DNA of 64,000 nucleotides from Austwickia chelonae NBRC 105200 (GTDB lineage Bacteria > Actinomycetota > Actinomycetes > Actinomycetales > Dermatophilaceae). Within the stretch, counting starts at the first letter, position 1. Every line of letters begins with the position of its first letter. The stretch lies in assembly GCF_000298175.1 (NCBI RefSeq), contig NZ_BAGZ01000001.1, forward strand, positions 62,001 to 126,000. The letters are read 5' to 3'. The notes under the pieces were generated by a model. The model saw only the letters and a list, made by a program, of their open reading frames with translations, was not told the DNA's origin and ran no database searches. A program made the position numbers and the translations under genes. Shown piece after piece: positions 48,481 through 57,146 of the stretch.

Positions 48481-49667
48481 GAGGGTGGCTCCACGGCTGA
48501 GACGGCGAAGGCATGTCCTGCGTCGAAGGCCAGATGCACGATGTCACCGGGGGCGAACCGGGGAGTGACTCCGTCGTTGGCGGCGAGGACCTGCCAGTCG
48601 GGCAGTCCGTCGACGGCGACCTGGTAGGCGGTGCCCGGCCCGGTGAAGGTCGCGGAGATCACGGTTCCCGGGCCGACGAGATCCAGGCCGTAGGGAGAGG
48701 TGTGCTGTTTCGGACCCGGCGTCTGCGGTGACCGATCCGCAGGGTCGACGGGCGGGCCCGGACGCAGCCGTACCCGTTCCGGCCGGATCCCGATGAGCAG
48801 ATCGGTGTCGGCAGCGGCTCGAGCGGCGATACGGTCGGCGGGCACTCGGACGATCCCGGCCGAGCCGACCGCGAACTCGACGGCTTCCCCGCCTCCGGTG
48901 CCGATGCTGCCCACTCGTCGTGCCGGAGCCAGGAGTGCTCGTCCGAGGAAGGTGGCTACGAAGGCAGTCTGCGGGAGCTCGTAGACCTGTTGCGGGCTTC
49001 CGTACTGTTCGACCCGTCCGCCGCGCATCACCGCCACCTCGTCGGCCAGCGTCAACGCTTCTTCTTGGTCGTGGGTGACGTGCAGGAAGGTGGTGCCGAG
49101 TCGGTTCTGCAGTTCTTTCAGTCCGTCCTGCATGGCGCGGCGCAGACGTAGGTCGAGCGCCCCCAGCGGCTCGTCCAGCAGGAGCACGGCGGGGTCGTTC
49201 ACCAGGGCTCGGGCCAGGGCGACCCGTTGTTGTTCTCCACCGGAGAGTTCTGCGGGTCGGCGACGGGCGAGCGCGCCGAGTTGGACCAGGTCGAGTGCTT
49301 GGCGTGCCCGGGCCTCGGCGTCTTTGACCCTGCGGCGGCGTGGGCCGAAGGCGACATTCCCCAGGACGTCGAGGTGAGGGAAGAGTGCGTAGCTCTGGAA
49401 GACGGTGTTGATCGGCCGTTCGTGGGGGCGGGAGCGGGTCAGGTCGTCCGCGCCGAGCAGGATGCGCCCGCCGCTGGGTTTCTCGAAGCCGGCGATCATC
49501 CGCAACGTGGTGGTCTTCCCGCAGCCGGACGGTCCGAGCAGGGCGACATAGCGTCCGGCTGGGACGTCGAGGTCGATGCCGTCGACGGCGAGGGTCCGTT
49601 CGTAGGTCTTGGTCAGTTGCTCCAGGTGGAGGTCGCCGGCGCGCGCGGTGTGCGATGGGATCGACAT
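48477..49667 (-). CDS. potA: Polyamine ABC transporter ATP-binding protein PotA
   Basis: PotA powers uptake by ATP hydrolysis. The 396-residue protein has Walker A (LLGPSGCGKTTTLRM), the Q-loop (TVFQSYALFPHLDVLGNVAF), signature (LSGGEQQRVALARAL), Walker B (VLLLDEPLGALD) and a C-terminal TOBE regulatory domain. The ATG at 49667 shares one base with the potD stop (TGATG). Confidence 0.94.
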   Translation of the reverse strand: MSIPSHTARAGDLHLEQLTKTYERTLAVDGIDLDVPAGRYVALLGPSGCGKTTTLRMIAGFEKPSGGRILLGADDLTRSRPHERPINTVFQSYALFPHLDVLGNVAFGPRRRRVKDAEARARQALDLVQLGALARRRPAELSGGEQQRVALARALVNDPAVLLLDEPLGALDLRLRRAMQDGLKELQNRLGTTFLHVTHDQEEALTLADEVAVMRGGRVEQYGSPQQVYELPQTAFVATFLGRALLAPARRVGSIGTGGGEAVEFAVGSAGIVRVPADRIAARAAADTDLLIGIRPERVRLRPGPPVDPADRSPQTPGPKQHTSPYGLDLVGPGTVISATFTGPGTAYQVAVDGLPDWQVLAANDGVTPRFAPGDIVHLAFDAGHAFAVSAVEPPS

Positions 49668-50959
49668 CAGTTGCCTACTACTTTCGCCCACAGTGCACTG
49701 TATTCGGCGTCCTCTGCGGGGGTCAGTGCCCGGAATTCACGGGCGTGGGCCTCGATGAAGGATTGTTCGGGGAAGATCAGGGGGTTGGCGGCGAGTTCGG
49801 GGTCGATCTTCTCCGCCGCGTTCTGCGCTCCTTGGACGGGACAGACATAGCCGACGGCTGCGGCGACCTGGGCGGCTACGGCGGGGGTGTAGTAGTAGTT
49901 CAGCAGTTGTGCCGCGGCTTTGCGGTGCGGCGAGGTGATGGGGACGACCGCATTGTCGCTCCAGATCAGTCCGCCGGAATCGGGGAGGATGAATTCCCAG
50001 TCGTCGCTGCCGGTTTCCTCTCGAAGGGTGGCGATGTCACCGCTCCAGACCATGCCGGCGAGGGCGTTGCCGCTCTTGAGGTCTTCGAGATAGGAGTTGC
50101 CGCGGATCCGGCGGACCTGGCCGTCGGCGATCTCCTTGCGCACGACGTCGGCGGCTCGTTCGATGGCGGTGCGGTCGAAGTGTCCGGCGGGGTCGACGCC
50201 TTGGGCGAGCATGATCATGCCGAGGGTGTCGCGCATCTCCGAGAGCAGGACGACCTTCCCGGCGAGGTCTTTGGCCCACAGGTCGTCGACCGATTTCAGG
50301 GAGCGTCCGATGCGGCCTTTGTGATAGCCGATGCCGGCGAATCCGGACTGCCAGACGAGGCTGTGGCGTCGCCCGGGGTCGAAGCTGACGTCCTTGAGCT
50401 TTTCGAGGAGGTTGACGGCATGGGGGATACGGATGAGGTCCAGGGGTGCGAGAAGTCCGTTGCGGATGAGACGGTTGACCATCCAGTCGCTGAAGACGAC
50501 GAGATCACGTCCGACGTCCTGGCCCGCGCGCATCCGCGGTGAGATCGTGTTGACGTAGGTGTCGTTGTCGTCGATCTCCTCGGCGTAGTCGACTTTGATG
50601 CCGGTCTGGGCGGTGAAGGCGGACATGGTGGGCGAGGCTCCGCCGGGCGTCCGGTCGAGATACTGGGTCCAGTTGGCGAAGCGGACGATTTTGTCGGCGG
50701 CCGAGGTGTCGGCGGGCAGGCTGCGGGTGGTGGTTCCGGCCGAGGGAGGGACCGGAGGCGCACATCCTGCGAGAGCTCCGGCTGCGGCAGCGCCGATCGT
50801 CGTCGTGGCACCGGCGAGGAATCGACGGCGGGTCATCGTCGAGCGGGAGAACGCGATGAGGGCCCGCACGACCTTCGGGTCGGCGGGCCCGGAGGGAGCC
50901 CAGTCGGGGACCGTCCCGTCAGGCGGGTGGATCTCGGAGTTCAAAGGCACGAAGAACAT
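49667..50959 (-). CDS. potD: Polyamine-binding lipoprotein PotD
   Basis: The extracellular receptor of the importer, class spermidine/putrescine-binding. The 430-residue protein has an N-terminal cytosolic extension, then a Tat-like signal (MTRRRFLAGATTTIGAAAAG) with lipobox LAGC, and a two-lobe binding domain with RFANWTQYLD, VVFSDWMVNRLIRNGLLAPL and MVWSGDIATLREETGSDDW. The 40-residue extension with DPKVVRALIAFSRS resembles that of other actinobacterial PotD proteins, which supports the ATG at 50959 despite a weak ribosome-binding site. Confidence 0.92.
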   Translation of the reverse strand: MFFVPLNSEIHPPDGTVPDWAPSGPADPKVVRALIAFSRSTMTRRRFLAGATTTIGAAAAGALAGCAPPVPPSAGTTTRSLPADTSAADKIVRFANWTQYLDRTPGGASPTMSAFTAQTGIKVDYAEEIDDNDTYVNTISPRMRAGQDVGRDLVVFSDWMVNRLIRNGLLAPLDLIRIPHAVNLLEKLKDVSFDPGRRHSLVWQSGFAGIGYHKGRIGRSLKSVDDLWAKDLAGKVVLLSEMRDTLGMIMLAQGVDPAGHFDRTAIERAADVVRKEIADGQVRRIRGNSYLEDLKSGNALAGMVWSGDIATLREETGSDDWEFILPDSGGLIWSDNAVVPITSPHRKAAAQLLNYYYTPAVAAQVAAAVGYVCPVQGAQNAAEKIDPELAANPLIFPEQSFIEAHAREFRALTPAEDAEYSALWAKVVGN

Positions 50960-51004
50960 TGTGCCGTGCCATGCAGGTCCGCGAGACCGCAGATGCCGGC
51001 CTGG

Positions 51005-51742
51005 TCAATGGGAGATGTGCCAGCTCGCCAGTGTGATCGTGGGGATCAGCAGCGGAGCCGCCCAGATCCCTCCGAGCACGATCCACTTCGCCTCTCTCGC
51101 ATCTGCCGGTGACAAGGACTCACCGGGGTTGACGATCGGGTCGGCTGAGCTCCCGCTCTGGAGGAAGGTCTGGACCGACGCGAACACCACCAGCAGGAGT
51201 GATCCGCCGACCGTGAGCGGGAGCGCCGGTGCGGTGAAGACGACTGGTCCGCCCCAGAGCAGGAGTGCGACCACGGCGCAGAAGAAGGCCATGAAAGCAG
51301 TCATCCATCGCCAGAGACTTCTCAACAGCATGTTGAGGTAGTGCACTGCTGCCAGGAGATAACCCACCGACATCAGAACGGCGACCAGCGCTCCTGTGCG
51401 CATCTCGACGGGTTGGCCGTCGAGGGCGCCTGTCAACCCGGCGGAGACGGCGAATCCGCACAGGAGCGCCAGCACGGCCGGGGTGAGGTTGTTCGGACTC
51501 CGCTCCACGGGTGTGCGCTGTTGCCCTTCGAAATCGAGACACATGGCGTACTCCTGTGGGTCGCCGAAGGCCTCGGTTGCCTTCTGTCCGGAGGCGGCGC
51601 AGTGCGACTCGACCTCGGTGAGGATGTCTCCGATGCGAGCCCCGGAGATATCCCGCAGGCGCAGTTCCAGCAGGAGGTCGGCTGCCCAGTCCTTGTCCAC
51701 GTGCGGATAGTTCTGAACGAGGGTTTTCTTGCTCCCGATCAT
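51005..51742 (-). CDS. Membrane protein with HAAS-like N-terminus, paired with PadR
   Basis: The 245-residue protein starts with a soluble helical region (1 to about 80: DKDWAADLLLELRLRDISGA, GDILTEVESHCAASGQKATE, FGDPQEYA), the pattern of HAAS-type domains that follow PadR regulators, then about six membrane segments (90-245). Its ATG overlaps the padR stop by four bases. Such pairs are common; the membrane partner is thought to be controlled by, or to signal with, the PadR protein. Its function is unknown. Confidence 0.8.
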   Translation of the reverse strand: MIGSKKTLVQNYPHVDKDWAADLLLELRLRDISGARIGDILTEVESHCAASGQKATEAFGDPQEYAMCLDFEGQQRTPVERSPNNLTPAVLALLCGFAVSAGLTGALDGQPVEMRTGALVAVLMSVGYLLAAVHYLNMLLRSLWRWMTAFMAFFCAVVALLLWGGPVVFTAPALPLTVGGSLLLVVFASVQTFLQSGSSADPIVNPGESLSPADAREAKWIVLGGIWAAPLLIPTITLASWHISH

Positions 51743-52107
51743 CGGGTCGGTCCTTCCTCGAGGAGACGCCTCGTGACGTCGGTGAACTGCTGCCAGCGCG
51801 CGCGTCGACGGGCCAGGTGGTCGCGTCCCGCAGTGTTGAGGGTGTAGTACTTCCGCCCTGGGCCCGAAGCGCCTGATCGCCATTCGATGTCGACGAGACC
51901 GGCTGATTCCAGGCGCCCGAGCAGGGGATACAGCGTTCCCCCCTTGATCTCGCCCAAGCCGGCCCGCTCGAGGTCGGCGGCGATGGCATAGCCGTACGTC
52001 GGACCGGACTCGAGCACAGCGAGTACGCCTACCTCGAGTACCCCGCGCAACCATTCGGCAGGCCAGGGGTTGGCGGCGGGATCGGCCTGCGCCAAAGCAT
52101 CGGACAT
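51739..52107 (-). CDS. PadR family transcriptional regulator
   Basis: The 122-residue protein is a compact PadR winged-helix: VLEVGVLAVLESGPTYGYAI, then LGEIKGGTLYPLLGRLESAG and GRKYYTLNTAGRDHLARRRA. PadR proteins repress their own operon and release on binding a ligand; the ligand here is unknown. It is upstream of and overlaps the membrane-protein gene. A palindrome lies directly before its start. Confidence 0.92.
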   Translation of the reverse strand: MSDALAQADPAANPWPAEWLRGVLEVGVLAVLESGPTYGYAIAADLERAGLGEIKGGTLYPLLGRLESAGLVDIEWRSGASGPGRKYYTLNTAGRDHLARRRARWQQFTDVTRRLLEEGPTR

Positions 52108-52110
52108 GAC

Positions 52111-52129
52111 TAGATCGTATGGCGATCTA
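52111..52129 (-). promoter_or_regulatory. Palindromic operator candidate at the padR start
   Basis: The perfect inverted repeat TAGATCG-5 bases-CGATCTA lies four bases before the padR ATG and overlaps a TACGAT that could act as a -10 box. This is where an autoregulating PadR would bind; that use is inferred. Confidence 0.5.
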
Positions 52130-52900
52130 ATAAGCCTGTCTATCTAGCTGCCCGGGCCCGGTGGACGCACCGGGGAGCAGATCGGAAGGCCGCGTCTCGT
52201 CGCGACACGCACCTCGCCCGTGGACATGATCTTGACGCGGATGCCGTCCAGGCAGTGATATATCAGGCAGCAAGTCGAATTTCGGCAGGAATTCTTCCGC
52301 GATAGATGACATCGAACGGGTGACGTCTGCTGAAAATGGCCGCGCCGACGCGGGACCCCTACAATCCCGCGTCGGCGCTCCCCTGTGCACGCCGAGGCCC
52401 TTCGCGCTCGGCGCCTCACGGTGCTGCTCACCTGCCCCCTACAAGCCGGTGGGCGGCGCCGTGGCCTCCGGTCGCCGTGACGATCCCGCCACAACGATTG
52501 AGCGATCGGGAAACTCGAGGTGGGGCGGGCGAAACTTGGCCCTGCTCGCCCTGCGCCGTTCCATGGCCCGGAATCGGCTGCCGGATTGCCGCACCACCAC
52601 GTGGATCCTCCGATGCCGTTCCAGTCTGACAAATCGCAACCCTCAATCCGGTTACGAAATTGACACAGGACGGATACGACTTCGCACGGACAGCTCATTT
52701 TTCGAACACCGGAGGCTCCGGGCCCCCACCTTCCGCCACTCTCCCCCGTTGCGGCCACGACCTGGACAGATGTCCTGTTCTCAGCATCACATCCTTCTGT
52801 CGTCGACAGTAATTGATGAGTCACTTAACCTCGAGACGGTCACTCTCCGACAACCCGGACTCCATCCGGGCCGCTGCGACCGTCCACCCAGGAGGCACTC
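52130..52900. other. Gene-poor 770-bp divergent gap
   Basis: No convincing protein gene is visible here. The frames that stay open lack a ribosome-binding site and protein-like composition. It must hold the promoters of padR and of the membrane protein at 52901, and contains one strong hairpin (52342-52378). The stretch from about 52650 to 52830 is less GC-rich than the surroundings. Confidence 0.6.
52342..52378. terminator. Orphan 14-bp hairpin in a divergent gap
   Basis: A perfect 14-bp GC-rich repeat (52342-52355 with 52365-52378) with a 9-base loop. Both flanking genes point away from it, so it ends no annotated gene; it could be the 3' end of an unannotated small RNA. Confidence 0.6.
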
Positions 52901-53467
52901 ATGTCCCGCTCGTCCTTCAACCGTTTCCTCGCCGCCACCGGCGCGGGGATCGCCGTCCTCCTGCTCGTCGCCGGCGGCCTTCTCGCCTGGGCCGCCCATT
53001 TCGCCAACTCCCAGGTGAGCAGTCAACTCTCGGCGCAGCGGATCACGATGCCCTCGGGCAAAGCCATCGAAGACCCGAAGATCAAACCGCACCTGGAGCA
53101 GTACGCGGGCAGCACGATGGACAACGGGGACAAGGCCAAGGCCTTCGCCGACCACTACATCCAGGTCCACATGGACACAGCAGCCAAGGGGCGGACCTAT
53201 AACGAGGTCAGCAGCGAATTCATGGCCGCATCCAAGGACCCGGCCCGAGCCGACAGCGAAGAGACCAAGAAGCTCGGCGAACTGCGCCAGACCCTCTTCA
53301 TGGGCGACACCCTCCGCAGCATGCTGCTCACCGCCTACGCCTTCGGGACGATGGGTAAAATCGCCCAGATCGCCTCGTACATCTGCTTCGGAGGAGCCGC
53401 CACGATGCTCCTGCTGAGTACGCTGGGACTTCGGCGCGCGCGGGCCGCCGGGGACGCCGCTGCCTGA
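52901..53467 (+). CDS. Uncharacterised two-helix membrane protein
   Basis: The 188-residue protein has an N-terminal membrane helix (about 10-33, GAGIAVLLLVAGGLLAWAA), an extracytoplasmic-looking region of about 110 residues (MPSGKAIEDPKIKPHLEQYA; AFADHYIQVHMDTAAKGRTY) and a second helix at about 155-176. Proteins of this layout are common in actinobacteria and of unknown function. A perfect AGGAGG lies five bases before the ATG. It stands 95 bases ahead of the SorC regulator gene on the same strand; a link is not evident. Confidence 0.8.
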   Translation: MSRSSFNRFLAATGAGIAVLLLVAGGLLAWAAHFANSQVSSQLSAQRITMPSGKAIEDPKIKPHLEQYAGSTMDNGDKAKAFADHYIQVHMDTAAKGRTYNEVSSEFMAASKDPARADSEETKKLGELRQTLFMGDTLRSMLLTAYAFGTMGKIAQIASYICFGGAATMLLLSTLGLRRARAAGDAAA

Positions 53468-53562
53468 GCAGGACACAGCAGATTCCGCGCGCCACCAGGA
53501 CGCAGTCGCTCCGGATCGCCATGCTGGAGGCCTGCATGTGACGACTCGGAGGATGAACGGCC

Positions 53563-54504
53563 ATGACATTGGGCAGCCGGGACGCGCAGTCCATCGACGC
53601 GGTACGCCTGTACTACGAGCGAGGCATGAGCCAGGGAGAGGTCGCTCAGACCCTCGGGGTCTCCCGCCCCACGGTGTCCAAACTCATCCAGTTCGCCAAG
53701 GATCAGGGCTATGTCGAGATCGTCATCAACGATCCCCGGGAAAGCGCCAACGACCTGGGGGACGCCCTCCGCGCGGAATACGGGCTACGTGCCGTCCACG
53801 TGGCCTCCCCTCCGACCGAGCAGGCCGATATGGTGCGCGAAGCCCTCGGACGTACAGGGGCCAGGGTCCTCGGCGACCTGGTGCAGGACGGCGACCTGCT
53901 CGGAGTGACCTGGGGTCGCACCCTGTACTCGGTCGCCCGCCATCTCCAGCACAAGGATGTGCGTGGCGTAGAGGTGATCCAGCTGAAGGGCGGAATGAGT
54001 CAGAGCTCCCCCGGTTCGCAGGACGTGGAGACCATTCAGCTCTTCGCCAAGGCTTTCGATGCGTTCATGCGTTTCCTCCCGCTACCGGCGATCTTCGACA
54101 GCCTGGAGGTCAAGCAGCTGGTGGAGCAGGAAAGGCATATCCGTCGGGTGATCGAGTTGGGCCGCGAGGCGAATATCGCGGTCTTCACCGTCGGCGCGGT
54201 CTCCGCCGACTCCCTGATCTTCGAGCTGGGTTATCTCTCGGCCGCGGAGCAGCGCAGGGTGATGAAGCACGCCGTGGGTGACATCTGCTCACGTTTCCTG
54301 GACGCCCAGGGATCGGTGTGCGATCCGGAGTTGGACGCCCGCACGGTGGGCATCGGCTTGGCGGAGCTTCGTACGAAACAGCACCGGGTCCTGGTTGCCG
54401 GCGGTCGTGACCGGGTGGAGGGTGTCCGGGTGGCCCTCCGCGCGGGCTATGCGACCGAACTGGTGACGGACCGGTTCACCGCGACCAAGCTCCTCCCGGG
54501 CTGA
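53563..54504 (+). CDS. SorC/DeoR family sugar-binding transcriptional regulator
   Basis: The 313-residue protein has an N-terminal helix-turn-helix (about 10-50: AVRLYYERGMSQGEVAQTLG and SRPTVSKLIQFAKDQG) and a C-terminal phosphosugar-sensing SorC domain with VEVIQLKGGMS, AVGDICSRFLDAQG and TVGIGLAELR. These bind a sugar phosphate and control the adjacent sugar operon. A GGAGGA lies nine bases before the ATG at 53563. It precedes a FucP-like transporter, a DUF4432 protein and ribokinase, so the effector is likely a phosphate of the sugar they handle. Confidence 0.93.
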   Translation: MTLGSRDAQSIDAVRLYYERGMSQGEVAQTLGVSRPTVSKLIQFAKDQGYVEIVINDPRESANDLGDALRAEYGLRAVHVASPPTEQADMVREALGRTGARVLGDLVQDGDLLGVTWGRTLYSVARHLQHKDVRGVEVIQLKGGMSQSSPGSQDVETIQLFAKAFDAFMRFLPLPAIFDSLEVKQLVEQERHIRRVIELGREANIAVFTVGAVSADSLIFELGYLSAAEQRRVMKHAVGDICSRFLDAQGSVCDPELDARTVGIGLAELRTKQHRVLVAGGRDRVEGVRVALRAGYATELVTDRFTATKLLPG

Positions 54505-54560
54505 CTTTCCTTTTGCCTTCTCGGGCATGTGAACTGCTGATTGGAAGAGAATGGAACAGA

Positions 54561-54581
54561 TGTAAAAAGATAATCTTTACA
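54561..54581 (+). promoter_or_regulatory. AT-rich palindrome, candidate SorC operator
   Basis: The inner perfect repeat AAAGAT-A-ATCTTT is flanked by TGTAA and ACA. It stands out as AT-rich in a GC-rich region and lies between the regulator gene and its presumed targets. Binding by the regulator is inferred. Confidence 0.5.
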
Positions 54582-54633
54582 AGGGTTCTCCTCCGTCGTA
54601 GGGTCAGACCGATCCCAACGGAGGTTGAACGCC

Positions 54634-54753
54634 ATGACCATGTCATCGCTCCTCGACCGCACCCTCATGGCACCCGACGCCACCAGGCCGCGGTTCGATC
54701 CCACGAACCACCTCGTCTCGCCCGTCCGTCCATCTCAGGACGACGCACGATGA
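54634..54753 (+). CDS. 39-residue small ORF coupled to the sugar transporter gene
   Basis: A strong CGGAGG (54619-54624) lies nine bases before an ATG that opens a 39-codon frame (MTMSSLLDRTLMAPDATRPR...FDPTNHLV). Its stop overlaps the transporter start (ATGA at 54750-54753). The transporter has only a poor ribosome-binding site, so coupling is likely. I recognise no family; the peptide may serve only to load ribosomes, or be a real small protein. Confidence 0.55.
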   Translation: MTMSSLLDRTLMAPDATRPRFDPTNHLVSPVRPSQDDAR

Positions 54754-56078
54754 CCACGGCCCTTCTCCGCGACCGCTCGGTGCAACAGGACGACGGATAC
54801 CTCGACAAGACCCCCGTCTACCAGTACATCCTGCTCTCGGTCTGTTTCCCCCTCTGGGGCGTCGCCGCCAGCCTCAACGACATCCTCATCACCCAGTTCA
54901 AAACCGTCTTCACCCTGAGCGACCTCGCATCCGCGTTCGTCCAGAGCGCCTTCTACGGCGGCTACTTCGTCATCGCCATCCCGGCATCCCGGGTGATCAA
55001 GAAGACCTCCTACAAGACCGCCATCCTCATCGGACTGACCTGCTACATCATCGGCTGCACGCTCTTCTTCCCTGCCAGCCACGTCGCCACCTACAGCGTC
55101 TTCCTGGTCGCGCTCTTCGCCATCGCCGTCGGCCTGAGCTTCCTGGAGACGAGCTGCAACACATACAGCTCGATGATCGGCCCCCGCAAGTACGCCACTC
55201 TCCGGCTGAACATCAGCCAGACCTTCTACCCGCTCGGCTCGATCTTCGGCATCCTCCTGGGCAAATACCTGATCTTCACCGACGGCGACCGACTCGGTGA
55301 CCAGATGGGAGCCCTCACCGGCGAGGCCAAGCGTCAGTTCGCCGCCGACCTCCTCCAACGCACCCTGCTGCCGTACAAATACATCATCATGGTGCTGGTC
55401 GTGATGCTCCTCCTGGTCGCCCTCACCCAGTTCCCGGCCTGCAAACCCAAGTCGGACCCGAACCTGCAGACCCAGGCCGGAATCGGCGAGACCCTGCGTT
55501 ACCTGGCCGGAAACCAGACCTTCCTCAAAGGCATCGCCGCCCAGTTCCTCTACGTCGGCATGCAGACCGCCGTCTGGTCGTTCACCATCCGTCTCGCGCT
55601 GACCCTGGACAGCTCCATCAACGAACGCGCCGCCTCGACCTACATGATCTGGGCTTTCGTCGCCTTCTTCGTCGGCAAATTCCTCGCCAACCTCTGCATG
55701 ACCCGGTTCAGCGCCGACGACGTCCTGATCGGATACTCGGTCCTGGGCTGCGCCGCTCTGCTCTACGTCGTGCTAGTCCCGAATATGACCGCCGTCTATG
55801 CCTGCATCCTGACCAGCGGGCTCTTCGGCCCCTGCTGGGCCACCATCTACGCCCGCACCCTCGACACCATCACCGACAAACGGCATACCGAAACCGGCGG
55901 TGCCGTCATCGTCATGTCGATCATCGGCGGCGCAGTCGTCCCCATCGTCCAGGGCGGAATCTCCGACTCCGTCGGATCCCTGCAACTCTCCTTCGCCGTG
56001 TGCCTGGCCTGCTTCGCCGCCGTAGGCCTCTACTTCATCGACCAGAAACGCGCCGCACGAACGGAGCCGCCGGCATGA
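54750..56078 (+). CDS. FucP-like sugar:proton symporter (MFS)
   Basis: The 442-residue protein has about 12 membrane helices. The start VYQYILLSVCFPLWGVAASL with NDILITQFKTVFTLSDLAS, SAFYGGYFVIAIPASRV and AVGLSFLETSCNTYSSMIG are typical of the L-fucose permease group. Members carry fucose, other pentoses/hexoses or their disaccharides; the substrate is not fixed here. It overlaps the small ORF before it and the DUF4432 gene after it by four bases each, so the three are one translational unit. Confidence 0.9.
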   Translation: MTTALLRDRSVQQDDGYLDKTPVYQYILLSVCFPLWGVAASLNDILITQFKTVFTLSDLASAFVQSAFYGGYFVIAIPASRVIKKTSYKTAILIGLTCYIIGCTLFFPASHVATYSVFLVALFAIAVGLSFLETSCNTYSSMIGPRKYATLRLNISQTFYPLGSIFGILLGKYLIFTDGDRLGDQMGALTGEAKRQFAADLLQRTLLPYKYIIMVLVVMLLLVALTQFPACKPKSDPNLQTQAGIGETLRYLAGNQTFLKGIAAQFLYVGMQTAVWSFTIRLALTLDSSINERAASTYMIWAFVAFFVGKFLANLCMTRFSADDVLIGYSVLGCAALLYVVLVPNMTAVYACILTSGLFGPCWATIYARTLDTITDKRHTETGGAVIVMSIIGGAVVPIVQGGISDSVGSLQLSFAVCLACFAAVGLYFIDQKRAARTEPPA

Positions 56079-57103
56079 GCTCATCCTTCGCCACCACAGT
56101 CCACCTACGTCCCCAGGACTTCTGCGAGACACCCCGCGCGCTCCTCCACGCCGGGCCGTTCACCGTGACCACCTTCCGATATCCCACCGGGATCGCCGGG
56201 CTGAAGGTCACCAGCGACCGGGTCGAGCTGGACATCCTGCCCTACCTGGGTCAGATGATCTGGGAAGCCCATGTCGACGGGATCGACCTGGGAATGACCG
56301 ACATGTTCGACGCTCCTCGGCCGGCCGAGGTCATCGTCGACACCTACGGTTGTTTCTCCTTCCACTCCGGCCTCCTCGCCGGTGGATGCCCCTCGCCCGA
56401 GGACGAACACCCCCTCCACGGGGAGATGGCCTGCGCGCCGATGGACACTTGCTGGGTGACCCTCGAGGGAGACACCCTCGCCATCGGTGGAGAACGTGAA
56501 TACGTCCAAGGGTTCGGGCACCACTACAGAGCCCGGCCCGGGATCGTCCTCACCGCAGGCAGAACAGTCTTCGACATCACGATGGAAGTGACCAATCTCT
56601 CCGCCTACCAAGCCATGCCACTGCAGTACATGTGCCATATGAACCATGCCTACCTGCCCGGCGCGGCCTTCGCCCAATCCATCCCCGACGAAGCCTGGCA
56701 CCTGCGGGAGAGCATCCCCGCCCACGTGAACCCCACCCCCGCCTGGGAAGCCTTCACCTCCGACATCCTGGCCGGGCACCAACAGCTGGACATCCTCGAC
56801 AAACCCGAACTGTGCGACCCCGAGATCGTCTACTTCGCCGACGACCTGACCAGGTTCGGGCCCGAAGCACAGTTCGAGCTGCGCTCCCCCGACGGGCACA
56901 CCTTCGTCACCTCCTTCGCCACCGAGGACTTCCCGGTGGCCACCAGATGGATCCTGCACAACGCCGACCAACGAGTCGCTGCCTTCGTCCTTCCCGGCAC
57001 CAGCCGTCCGGAAGGGCGTATAGCAGCCCGACGAGCAGGAACACTCATCGAACTCGGCGCCGGAAAGACCCGCTCGTTCACCGTGACCACCGGCCTGTCC
57101 TGA
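56075..57103 (+). CDS. DUF4432 family aldose-epimerase-like protein
   Basis: The 342-residue protein belongs to the DUF4432 group of the galactose-mutarotase fold, as shown by the VELDILPYLGQMIWEAHVDG start, SFHSGLLAGGCPSPEDEHPL with HGEMA, and the QYMCHMNHAYLPGA stretch with histidines in the usual places. DUF4432 proteins appear to handle sugars or sugar acids next to transporters; the reaction is not established. It overlaps the transporter gene (ATGA) and is followed by ribokinase after 43 bases. Confidence 0.88.
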   Translation: MSSSFATTVHLRPQDFCETPRALLHAGPFTVTTFRYPTGIAGLKVTSDRVELDILPYLGQMIWEAHVDGIDLGMTDMFDAPRPAEVIVDTYGCFSFHSGLLAGGCPSPEDEHPLHGEMACAPMDTCWVTLEGDTLAIGGEREYVQGFGHHYRARPGIVLTAGRTVFDITMEVTNLSAYQAMPLQYMCHMNHAYLPGAAFAQSIPDEAWHLRESIPAHVNPTPAWEAFTSDILAGHQQLDILDKPELCDPEIVYFADDLTRFGPEAQFELRSPDGHTFVTSFATEDFPVATRWILHNADQRVAAFVLPGTSRPEGRIAARRAGTLIELGAGKTRSFTVTTGLS

Positions 57104-57146
57104 CCTCGGACACCAGCGAACACCGGACACGACTTAAGGAACCAGG

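Noticed and set aside
52660-52680. TTGACA in the gap as a promoter for the gene at 52901
   Set aside because: No -10 box at the correct distance; too weak to annotate.
52144-52824. Minus-strand frame of 226 codons in the divergent gap
   Set aside because: Composition is not protein-like, and it crosses the perfect hairpin; no ribosome-binding site.
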